Source: Bacteroidia bacterium
GTDB lineage: Bacteria; Bacteroidota; Bacteroidia; Bacteroidales; Azobacteroidaceae
DNA length: 5,281 nucleotides
Direction of reading: 5' to 3'
NCBI GenBank assembly: GCA_025996755.1
Contig: BNTR01000159.1
Coordinates: forward strand, 1-5,281
The notes beneath the pieces are model-generated. The model had not been told where the DNA came from. It was given only the letters and a program-made list of their open reading frames with translations, and made no database searches. Both the position numbers and the translations under genes were made by a program. Positions 1-5,281 of this stretch are shown in pieces (positions within the stretch are counted from its first letter, which is position 1; the number at the start of each line of letters is the position of its first letter).

Positions 1-330
1 CCCAATTCCACATTTCGCTTTTCTGTGCCAACGTCGCACGTGTGCCCTTCTATTCGTACTTGGGCGGGGTGTCTTCGAGTGGTGTCGGTGGTTGTTGATG
101 GGGGTTGCGATGAACTTTCCCGACCAAAATCGTAACCGATGCCGGATTTATAGCTGCCCTCGTTGAGGGACGAACTCCACAACGAAGAAATTCCGCCACC
201 GGCGTGGATAGAAAATTGATGCCTGACAAACGGCACCGTATCCGAAAGAGTTATGAGTTAAGAGACGCAGGGCTGGTGGAGGAAGCAAGGCGAGTGCGAA
301 CTTGATGACATACTCCGCAGTATGGAGCAT
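1..330 (-). pseudogene. OmpA-family outer-membrane protein, frameshifted and cut by the window edge
   Basis: Read on the minus strand, 257 down to 1 is open for 85 codons in one frame and holds two recognisable pieces. HQFSIHAGGGISSL (about 218-177) resembles the first strand of a Bacteroidota beta-barrel just after the signal peptide. VRIEGHTCDVGTEKRNVEL (59-3) is the peptidoglycan-binding motif region of an OmpA-like C-terminal domain. The open stretch has no start: it begins after an in-frame TAA at 258-260. A signal-peptide-like stretch, VIKFALALL, lies upstream (about 309-283) in a different frame that is open from an ATG at 328-330, so at least one frameshift is needed to join them. Only about 22 residues separate the end of the barrel-like piece from the OmpA motif, whereas intact family members have a whole barrel and the first half of the OmpA domain between them, so a large internal deletion is also implied. 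It could be a decayed gene or low-quality sequence at a contig end. The OmpA motif is clear; the start and gene limits are not. Confidence 0.6.
309..324. repeat. Short perfect palindrome, 6-bp arms with 4-nt loop
   Basis: CATACT and AGTATG pair perfectly around the loop CCGC. It lies at the 5' end of the broken OmpA-type gene, overlapping its candidate starts, and is followed 12 bp further right by a second palindrome of the same design. The two together suggest a repeat-type intergenic insertion, not a gene part, but one copy in one window cannot prove that. Confidence 0.5.
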
Positions 331-336
331 TATCTC

Positions 337-354
337 TTGTGCCTAACGGCACAA
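337..354. repeat. Short perfect palindrome, 7-bp arms with 4-nt loop
   Basis: TTGTGCC and GGCACAA pair perfectly around TAAC. The GC-rich core gives a stable hairpin on either strand. There is no U-tract on either side, so it does not look like a standard intrinsic terminator. It lies between the DUF2264 gene and the broken OmpA-type gene and could be a REP-like palindrome or an mRNA end-stabilising hairpin. Confidence 0.5.
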
Positions 355-469
355 CACAACACGTCTTTCCACACAAATACCAGTAGAACCTTAAATATGA
401 TTGCCGTACAAGATGCTTACATGGCACGGCAACAGAGCGCACTTGCATCAAATAATTGAACATATCATT
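355..469. other. Intergenic stretch downstream of the DUF2264 gene, no gene recognised
   Basis: This AT-richer stretch follows the TAA of the DUF2264 gene. Open frames cross it on the minus strand, but their translation (rich in C, V, R and Y, with no recognisable motif) does not look like a protein. It contains a loose inverted repeat, TTGCCGT at 401-407 and ACGGCAA at 426-432, with an 18-nt spacer. This is the only candidate for a transcription end structure of the operon, and it is weak because no T-run follows on the minus strand. Confidence 0.4.
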
Positions 470-1642
470 TTAATACGCATGGTCTCTTGGGAACGCTTCG
501 CCGCCCCACGCTTTTTTTGATGTCCACGCCTCGGCGGGTGATGTCCAAAACGGATGGTCTGCCGCCAGCCCCAAGGGTAGAAATGCCAGCGAGGCGAGGT
601 AGAGGCTGCCGTTGTTGGTGTAGCGGTCGGATATGTTGGGTTGGGAGCCGTTGAAACCCAATGTCAGATAGCCTGCGGCATTGAAATTCTGACCGGATGC
701 GAACATTCGTCCGATGACCGCCGTCATCGCGGCACGCACCTGTCCGGCGGGCAGTTCTTCGGGCAACTGTTCTTTCCACGCCAGCAAAGCTAACGGCTGC
801 AACACGCCCGAACGGTAGGTGATGGAACGCCCAAACACGGGAAAAGTGCCTTCGGGCGAAATCAGCCGTTCCAAAATCATCCCAAAACGCTGCATCCGCT
901 TCACCGCCTCGCTGTGGCGACGGTCTTTCACCGCTTCCAGACACTCCACATACATGGGGTGAATCACAAAACTGTTGTAATAGTCGAACGCAAAATGCTC
1001 GCCGTCGGCATACCAACCGTCGCCCACATACCATTCCTCGATTTTATGAAACGCCGAACTGATGCGGTAGTTATCGGCATCGGCACCCGCTTTTTTCAAA
1101 AAAGTTTCGACCGTAGCCGAGAATAGCAGCCAATTGTTGTAAGGTGGATTTATGCGGCGCAGTTGCTTAAACTCCTCCACAAACCGCGCTTTCGTTACCG
1201 CGTCCAGAGGCATCCACAATTGGTCATAGCCGCGCAAAAAACTACTCGCGATAAATGCGGCATCCACCAGCGGCTGCCCTTCCTTGCGCCACAGCAGATA
1301 ATCGGGACTGTCGGGATTGACGGCGTGGGCGTAACTTTTCAATGCCCATTCACGCAGCAGCTTCCGCTGTGCACCCTCCGGCGTGGCATCGTCGGGCAAT
1401 GCCAACCACGGTGCCAGCCCCGCCATCAGCCGTCCGAAAGCCTCCATATAGGTAACCCGCTTGTCGCGACCGTCCCACGTGGGGCTGAGTTCGACCAGCA
1501 TATTCTGTTGGAGTTTTCCCTCACTCATAGTGCTCAGCACGGGAGCCGCCATACGGTAGAGGGCATCACACCATAGTTCACGGTCGGTCGCCTGTGCGCT
1601 TACGCCGGCAAACAAAGAAAGGGCGAGCACAATCTTTTTCAT
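470..1642 (-). CDS. Secreted DUF2264-family protein
   Basis: A 390-residue protein of the DUF2264 family, a group of mostly helical proteins without an established reaction. The start chosen is the ATG at 1642-1640 because it begins a clean signal peptide, MKKIVLALSLFAGVSAQA, with probable cleavage after residue 18. Upstream in-frame ATGs at 1669 and 1660 (the latter overlapping the previous stop as ATGA) would put charged residues ahead of it. Conserved-looking blocks are EAFGRLMAGLAPWL (67-80), NNWLLF (169-174), DGWYADG (208-214), FDYYNSFVIHPMY (219-231), FGRSITYR (270-277) and SDRYTNNGSLYLA (338-350). The many Trp, Tyr, Asp and His residues in these blocks would suit a carbohydrate-binding or hydrolysing alpha/alpha barrel, but this is inference. 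It begins 14 nt after the stop of the transglutaminase-like lipoprotein gene, so the two are almost certainly one operon and both products are exported. The family assignment is solid; a periplasmic location is likely. Confidence 0.88.
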   Translation of the reverse strand: MKKIVLALSLFAGVSAQATDRELWCDALYRMAAPVLSTMSEGKLQQNMLVELSPTWDGRDKRVTYMEAFGRLMAGLAPWLALPDDATPEGAQRKLLREWALKSYAHAVNPDSPDYLLWRKEGQPLVDAAFIASSFLRGYDQLWMPLDAVTKARFVEEFKQLRRINPPYNNWLLFSATVETFLKKAGADADNYRISSAFHKIEEWYVGDGWYADGEHFAFDYYNSFVIHPMYVECLEAVKDRRHSEAVKRMQRFGMILERLISPEGTFPVFGRSITYRSGVLQPLALLAWKEQLPEELPAGQVRAAMTAVIGRMFASGQNFNAAGYLTLGFNGSQPNISDRYTNNGSLYLASLAFLPLGLAADHPFWTSPAEAWTSKKAWGGEAFPRDHAY

Positions 1643-1656
1643 TGGGTATAAATCAT

Positions 1657-4251
1657 TCATTCCGCGCATTTAGCATAACTTTCTGCCTCCTGCCGGATGG
1701 TCTTCAACACATCTTCGCCTGTGCCGATGCGGTAGCCTTCGGAGGAGTAGATGATGCCGCCGCTGCGGGTGAGATAGACTGTGAGGGGGAAGTTGTCGCC
1801 AAATTCGGTTTGCAGGGCACCGGCGGTGGCTTTGAGCAGGGCGCGGTCGGCGTCTGCTGCCCACGCCGTTTGCTTCGGCAAGCCCTTGAAGACGGAGGCA
1901 TCGAAGGCGGAGGTCTGTTTATCGCTTGGAACCATCAGCAGGATGCCTCCTGCCCATTCTTCCAGCGACTTTTGCACGGCGGGGAGGTCTTGCAGGATGT
2001 GTTTGGATGGCTCTTTGCTTGGGTCTATGAAGCAGAGCATCAAGCCTTTGTCGTGCGAGAGGTCTTTCAGTGTCGTTTTTGTGCCGTCGTTCAGAATAAC
2101 TATCGAGTTCATATCCACGATGCCCTTCACAAACAGTTTGCCGGTCACTTCGGGCAATTTAATGGTCGCTGTTTGGGGCGCATCTTTCTTCAATTCAAAG
2201 TGTTCTGTGTGCACAAACACCGAGCCGTCGTTGGCGCGGCTGCCCACCAAGAGGCGATAATAGCCTTCGTCCAAGGTGAGCGTCGCGGGGAAATTCGCCA
2301 GCAACGGGTTGCCTTCGTAGTTCAGTGTCTGAAAATCGCCGTTTTTATACACCGCCAGCGAGTAGTGCGATTCGTAGCCCGGTTTCACGATGTTCGACGG
2401 GTCGCTTTTCAGGGTCAATCGCGCTTGCGGCAGGTTGGACGATGCGTTTTCGGAGGGGTCAAACACCACGTCAATCCATTGCCCGTTTGCTCCATATTGC
2501 GGCTTCGCCGTCGCCGTTTCGATGCGGGCGGGGATATTATTGTCGCGACACATTGCCACGAACAGGATGTTGCGCGACCGCCTGTCGGCAATGCCCAACT
2601 CAAACGCTCCGCGCGGCGAAAGCATACAATTGTAATAGTTCGCCTCATTGTCAATCGTGATGGCTTCCTTGATGTGGGATATGATTTCCGACACGTTCAT
2701 CGCCGCCTTTGCCGCAAAATAGCCGCGCCAGGGCGTTATCAGTTCGTTTTCGATGCGGGGCGACATCACATCGGCGGGTGCGGCAATGTGATTCATCAAA
2801 AATGAGGCGGGGGTATCGCGCAAATCCTTCGCTTTCAATGTGGCGAGGAACGGAAACAGATTGGGATTTTTCTTTTCAAAAGTGAGTAATGCCTTGATTT
2901 CTTGCCAATTGCCCTGCGCCAATTCGAGATATTTCCACGTGTTGGCGTTGTTAAGACCGAGTTCGGAAGCCACATTTTCGGCGTATTCCTTCGTGGCAAA
3001 AGTTGCCATATAGGCGTTGCGGATGGAGTCTTCCTGCGTCAGGCGGACAACGTTGGCGGCGATTTTCTCTGCCGATATTTCTTTGACAGGCTGCGCCGAG
3101 GGCACGTTTATCAGGTAATCTTCCGCATAAGTCGCGCCCGCGTGGCGGTCTAATTTCACCACCGTCACGTCAGCCGTCGGCTCGGATTTTTGGTAGCCAT
3201 ACGCCTCGTTTTTGTCTGCCCACACCACTAAATCGCCCATACCGGAGATGATGGACGTTTCGCCGTTGGCATCGGTCGTGTTGGTCGAGATGGCGTACAG
3301 TTCGGCATAGTTATAGACCTTGAACTGCACGCGCGCATCGGCAACGGGCTGATTTTCGGCATCCACTACGCGCACTTTCACCGTCCGCGTTTGGGTGTAA
3401 TTGCTTGTGAGGTTGATGATTGAGCAGAGCGGTGTCTGCGAATTTTTCTCTTCGGGACCGTTGTAAAGCCCATACACCTTGGTGTGCACCATCATGGCGC
3501 GTTTCGCCGGTCCGGTAAACCACGCGACATCTAATTCCGGCTCAGGCTCGCACGCGCCCATATAGTGCCACGTGCCGTCTATCCATACTTCCACCCAGGC
3601 GTGATTGTCGTCGGTGTGCACCCAGCGCGGGGTATAGCATTGGCGAGCCGGAATGCCCACCGCCCGAAGTGCCGCCACGGCGAAAGTCGATTCCTCGCCA
3701 CAGCGTCCCCACGACGTTTTGAGCAATGCCAATGATGCCGACGTGCGAGCATCCGTGCCGCGGTAGGTCACTTTTTCGTGGCACCAATGGTTCACTTCCA
3801 GCGCAGCATCCGCCATCGACAAGCCCTTGACGCGGTCTTTCAACTCATCGAAAAAGGCAACACGCGACGCATCCAGATATTCATTATTAACGCGATAGAC
3901 CAACACGAAGTGCCTGAAAATATCCTCAGGGATGGTGCGTCCCCACGCGAAAACGGTGCGCGTTTGGAAAGCGGCATCCACCTGTTGCAGGAAAAAATCG
4001 CCGTCACAGTCCGCCAAATCGCACAGCGGCATATAGGCATACAAAAATTCCAGAGCCTCCCGCTGTTCAACGGTCAAATCCGGCTTGTTGAACACCGAAA
4101 ACAAGGCATCCTGCCTGCCGGCAGCCTCCGCCTGACGTTTTTCAAACTGCGCGTGCACCACCTTGCGATAATTCGCATCCCGCAAAAAATGCTTCTCGCC
4201 ACACGCCGCCAGCAACACACTCACCACCAATAGAGCAACCGTCTTTTTCAT
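1657..4251 (-). CDS. Large transglutaminase-like lipoprotein with degenerate second core and C-terminal thioredoxin-like fold
   Basis: An 864-residue lipoprotein. The N-terminus MKKTVALLVVSVLLAAC is a type II signal with lipobox LAAC and Cys17 as the lipidated residue; the following GEK lacks the acidic run of typical Bacteroidota surface-export signals, so a periplasm-facing anchor is plausible. The transglutaminase/papain-like core lies at about 150-245, with Cys184 in WGRCGEES, His217 in DNHAWVEVWIDG, and Glu235 of the GACEPEPELD block as the probable third residue in place of Asp. About 288-368 is a beta-sandwich of the carboxypeptidase-regulatory type (VKVRVVDAENQPVADARVQF). Residues 505-600 look like a second transglutaminase fold, but the catalytic Cys position is lost (GIADRRSRNILFVAMCR) and the strand usually starting HAWVEV is GQWIDVVFDP. 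The C-terminus (about 705-855) resembles a thioredoxin or peroxiredoxin fold without CxxC (CFIDPSKEPSKH), retaining the FPLTVYL strand. It may act on peptides, cell-wall stems or isopeptide bonds; the substrate is unknown. It is first in an operon with DUF2264 and has its own promoter at 4295-4325. Confidence 0.9.
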   Translation of the reverse strand: MKKTVALLVVSVLLAACGEKHFLRDANYRKVVHAQFEKRQAEAAGRQDALFSVFNKPDLTVEQREALEFLYAYMPLCDLADCDGDFFLQQVDAAFQTRTVFAWGRTIPEDIFRHFVLVYRVNNEYLDASRVAFFDELKDRVKGLSMADAALEVNHWCHEKVTYRGTDARTSASLALLKTSWGRCGEESTFAVAALRAVGIPARQCYTPRWVHTDDNHAWVEVWIDGTWHYMGACEPEPELDVAWFTGPAKRAMMVHTKVYGLYNGPEEKNSQTPLCSIINLTSNYTQTRTVKVRVVDAENQPVADARVQFKVYNYAELYAISTNTTDANGETSIISGMGDLVVWADKNEAYGYQKSEPTADVTVVKLDRHAGATYAEDYLINVPSAQPVKEISAEKIAANVVRLTQEDSIRNAYMATFATKEYAENVASELGLNNANTWKYLELAQGNWQEIKALLTFEKKNPNLFPFLATLKAKDLRDTPASFLMNHIAAPADVMSPRIENELITPWRGYFAAKAAMNVSEIISHIKEAITIDNEANYYNCMLSPRGAFELGIADRRSRNILFVAMCRDNNIPARIETATAKPQYGANGQWIDVVFDPSENASSNLPQARLTLKSDPSNIVKPGYESHYSLAVYKNGDFQTLNYEGNPLLANFPATLTLDEGYYRLLVGSRANDGSVFVHTEHFELKKDAPQTATIKLPEVTGKLFVKGIVDMNSIVILNDGTKTTLKDLSHDKGLMLCFIDPSKEPSKHILQDLPAVQKSLEEWAGGILLMVPSDKQTSAFDASVFKGLPKQTAWAADADRALLKATAGALQTEFGDNFPLTVYLTRSGGIIYSSEGYRIGTGEDVLKTIRQEAESYAKCAE

Positions 4252-4292
4252 CTTTTTAAAATTTTATTTAATGAACATCTAAAAATAATTTC

Positions 4293-4343
4293 CGCAAAAT
4301 TAGATAAAAATCACGAGATATGCAAGCGTATGAATAAAAAGTC
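4293..4343. repeat. Left arm of a 51-bp perfect inverted repeat
   Basis: Base by base this is the exact reverse complement of 4560-4610, 51 of 51 positions. The match stops abruptly at both ends: positions 4292/4611 and 4344/4559 no longer pair. The arm contains the complete promoter of the minus-strand transglutaminase operon plus about 18 bp upstream of its TTG element. No target-site duplication flanks the pair of arms. Confidence 0.95.
4295..4325 (-). promoter_or_regulatory. Bacteroidota-type promoter for the transglutaminase-DUF2264 operon
   Basis: On the minus strand, TTG (4325-4323) is separated by 20 bp from TAATTTTG (4302-4295), matching the Bacteroidota primary sigma-factor pattern of TTTG and TAnnTTTG. 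It lies 43 bp upstream of the ATG at 4251 and leaves an AT-rich leader with no clear Shine-Dalgarno sequence, as is usual in this phylum. It is identical to the promoter of the divergent LRR gene. Confidence 0.7.
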
Positions 4344-4559
4344 AATACCAGCCATCCTTTTCGGGCATACAGCCTACCGAACTCGAAGTACAATTGCTAC
4401 CTTTGTAGCGTGATTATAAACTAATTGTTAAACAACTAATTAAGTATGCTTATGAACAGATGTTGTGGTCTTGACGTGCACAAAGATAGTGTATTTTTGT
4501 GTATGTTGGACGAAAATGGTAAAATTTTTTTAGAAAAGCGTTACGGCACGTTTGCCCTG
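4344..4559 (+). mobile_element. Left-end remnant of an IS110-family element
   Basis: The segment between the inverted-repeat arms. Its right half encodes the start of a DEDD transposase (see the transposase fragment), and its first 102 bp (4344-4445) are non-coding, as expected for the left end of an IS110-group element, where the bridge RNA is usually encoded upstream of the transposase. The stretch is shorter than the usual left end, so it is probably truncated. It contains a small hairpin, GCTAC-CTTT-GTAGC (4396-4409), and an 8-bp direct repeat AACTAATT (4419-4426 and 4434-4441). No right end is present. That the transposase fragment is IS110-like is well supported; the outer limits of the element are inferred from the arm boundaries. 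Confidence 0.65.
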
Positions 4560-4592
4560 GACTTTTTATTCATACGCTTGCATATCTCGTGA
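4446..4592 (+). pseudogene. IS110-family transposase, N-terminal fragment
   Basis: Starting at ATG 4446 (or the in-frame ATG 4452), the frame reads MNRCCGLDVHKDSVFLCMLD, then NGKIFLEKRYGTF, the typical first beta strands of the RuvC-like DEDD domain of IS110 transposases; the Asp in GLDVHKDS (codon 4473-4475) is the first catalytic acid. The similarity ends near 4559. The frame then runs 10 or 11 codons into the right inverted-repeat arm and stops at TGA 4590-4592, giving a 48-residue product. The remaining acidic residues, the rest of the RuvC-like domain and the C-terminal serine-containing Tnp_2 domain of a full transposase of more than 300 residues are absent, so it cannot be active. It is too short for most gene callers and easily missed. 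Confidence 0.75.
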
Positions 4593-4610
4593 TTTTTATC
4601 TAATTTTGCG
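4560..4610. repeat. Right arm of a 51-bp perfect inverted repeat
   Basis: Exact reverse complement of 4293-4343. It starts at the point where IS110 transposase similarity ends and finishes two bases after the -7 box of the LRR gene promoter. The two arms are 216 bp apart. The lack of a single mismatch in mostly non-coding DNA points to recent duplication, ongoing recombination between the arms, or an artefact. Confidence 0.95.
4578..4608 (+). promoter_or_regulatory. Bacteroidota-type promoter for the LRR gene
   Basis: TTG (4578-4580), a 20-bp spacer, then TAATTTTG (4601-4608), fitting the Bacteroidota TTTG/TAnnTTTG pattern. It lies 63 bp upstream of the ATG at 4672. The leader (about 4615-4671) is AT-rich, unlike the leader of the divergent operon, and shows no clear Shine-Dalgarno sequence. 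Confidence 0.7.
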
Positions 4611-4671
4611 ACTTTCTTCAAATTATTGTTGGAAGATTTCATAAATTTGAAAAATTAAATACAGAATTGTC

Positions 4672-5281
4672 ATGAAAAAGTTATTTACACTTATTATCGT
4701 CGCCCTTTGGGGCACAAATGCAGCCTTTGCAGATGACTCAGGCACAACCGGCAGTTGCTCTTGGCACTACAATAGCAGCACTAAAAAACTAACTATTAGC
4801 GGAAGTGGAGCCATGCCGGATTACAGCCCCTACGACCTCGATGATAAGCCTTGGAAAGGCTTCCAGGACGACATTGACTCTATTAGCATTGACAACGGTG
4901 TAACTTCCATTGGAGATTATGCTTTTCACGGTTGTTTGCGTTTAACTTCGATTACTATTCCTGATGGTGTGACTTCGATTGGAAAGGGAGCTATTGGGAG
5001 TTGGCGTTTAACTTCGATTACTATTCCCGAAAGTGTTACAATCATTAGCAATGGGGCTTTTGACTATTGCTCCAGGCTTACCTCCGTTACCATTCCAAAC
5101 AGTGTGACTTCGATTGGAGTGGCTGCTTTTCGGGGTTGTAGTGGCTTGACCTCAGTGAGTATTGGAAATAGTGTGACTTCGATTGGCGATGTTGCTTTTT
5201 CCGGTTGTAGGCGTTTAGAAAATTTTGTTGTTTCACCACAAAACACAAATTATTCCACAATTGATGGAGTCCTCTTTAATA
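4672..5281 (+). CDS. BspA-like leucine-rich-repeat surface protein, N-terminal part
   Basis: The frame is open from ATG 4672 to the window end, 203 residues, with no stop. Residues 1-20 are a signal peptide ending AAFA before DDSG. Residues 28-61 (GSCSWHYN, LTISGSGAMPDY, PW) form the N-terminal cap segment common in BspA-like proteins. From residue 77 come LRR_5 repeats of about 23 residues with the pattern VTSIGxxAFxGCxxLTSITIPxS: 77-99, 100-121, 122-144, 145-167 and a fifth from 168. The fifth passes into NFVVSPQNTNYSTIDGVLFN, the variant spacer typical of this family. The second repeat has only 22 residues and lacks the AFxGC core (GAIGSWRLTS). Such proteins are usually surface-exposed adhesins or binding proteins in Bacteroidota, often with a C-terminal sorting domain, which here would lie beyond the window. 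The binding partner cannot be told. The gene is transcribed divergently from the transglutaminase operon. Confidence 0.9.
   Translation, partial: MKKLFTLIIVALWGTNAAFADDSGTTGSCSWHYNSSTKKLTISGSGAMPDYSPYDLDDKPWKGFQDDIDSISIDNGVTSIGDYAFHGCLRLTSITIPDGVTSIGKGAIGSWRLTSITIPESVTIISNGAFDYCSRLTSVTIPNSVTSIGVAAFRGCSGLTSVSIGNSVTSIGDVAFSGCRRLENFVVSPQNTNYSTIDGVLFN

Noticed and set aside
401..432. Inverted repeat TTGCCGT/ACGGCAA as a terminator of the operon
   Set aside because: The 18-nt spacer, the poor pairing inside it and the lack of a following T-run make this too weak to annotate as a terminator.
251..463. A 70-codon minus-strand open frame downstream of the DUF2264 gene
   Set aside because: The composition is unlike a protein, and it runs through the palindromes at 337-354 and 309-324 and into the start of the broken OmpA-type gene.
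465..1034. A 189-codon minus-strand open frame in a second frame of the DUF2264 gene
   Set aside because: Arg/Gly-rich shadow frame without domain features; the 390-residue frame has a signal peptide and family motifs.
1594..2805. A 403-codon plus-strand open frame inside the transglutaminase gene
   Set aside because: It is antisense to a clearly real gene, crosses the gap between the two operon genes, has no recognisable motif, and its long opening follows from the GC-rich codon use of the minus-strand gene.
4398..4405. TACCTTTG as the -7 box of an IS110 transposase or bridge-RNA promoter
   Set aside because: It matches TAnnTTTG, but no TTG lies at the right distance upstream; kept only as a weak possibility in the findings.
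4283..4620. Target-site duplication flanking the inverted-repeat unit
   Set aside because: The bases just outside the two arms (ending ATTTC on the left, starting ACTTTC on the right) show no convincing direct repeat, so a cut-and-paste transposition footprint is not visible.
5064..5246. A 60-codon minus-strand open frame opposite the LRR gene
   Set aside because: It mirrors the LRR repeats (repeated IEVTLF) and is a shadow of them.
1..5281. CRISPR array, tRNA or rRNA genes
   Set aside because: No regularly spaced identical direct repeats and no tRNA- or rRNA-like stretches were noticed when reading the window; the only tandem units are coding LRR repeats.

Overview
The window looks like a chromosomal segment of a Bacteroidota bacterium, most likely Bacteroidales. 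The evidence is: Bacteroidota-type promoters (TTG, 20 bp, TAnnTTTG) instead of classical -35/-10 boxes, AT-rich leaders without a strong Shine-Dalgarno sequence, a large transglutaminase-like lipoprotein, a DUF2264 protein, a BspA-type leucine-rich-repeat protein, and an OmpA-type domain with the GHTCDxG motif usual in this phylum. A genus cannot be named from the sequence alone.

Layout. At 1-330 (minus strand) lie the remains or error-containing sequence of an OmpA-family outer-membrane protein; it is frameshifted and runs off the left edge. Two small perfect palindromes with 4-nt loops sit at and just upstream of its 5' end (309-354), and 355-469 has no recognisable gene. From 4251 down to 470 (minus strand) is a two-gene operon: an 864-residue lipoprotein with a transglutaminase core, then, after a 14-nt gap, a secreted 390-residue DUF2264 protein. 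At 4672-5281 (plus strand) is the N-terminal part of a secreted BspA-like LRR protein, cut by the right edge.

The most unusual part is the 420-bp divergent intergenic region (4252-4671). It carries a 51-bp perfect inverted repeat (4293-4343 and 4560-4610). Each arm holds the same outward-facing Bacteroidota promoter, one aimed at the transglutaminase operon and one at the LRR gene. The 216 bp between the arms contains the left end of an IS110-family element: about 100 bp of non-coding sequence and the first ~38 codons of the DEDD transposase, which breaks off where the right arm begins. The identity between the arms stops two bases after the -7 box, so the promoters are shared and the leaders are not. 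This suggests promoter duplication linked to an IS110 remnant, a MITE-like or invertible segment, or an assembly or amplification chimera; the sequence alone does not decide.

Functionally, the operon encodes two exported proteins of the cell envelope, and the LRR protein is a probable surface adhesin or interaction protein. If the twin promoters are real, the operon and the LRR gene would respond to the same signals. The biochemical role of the transglutaminase/DUF2264 pair is not known from the sequence.
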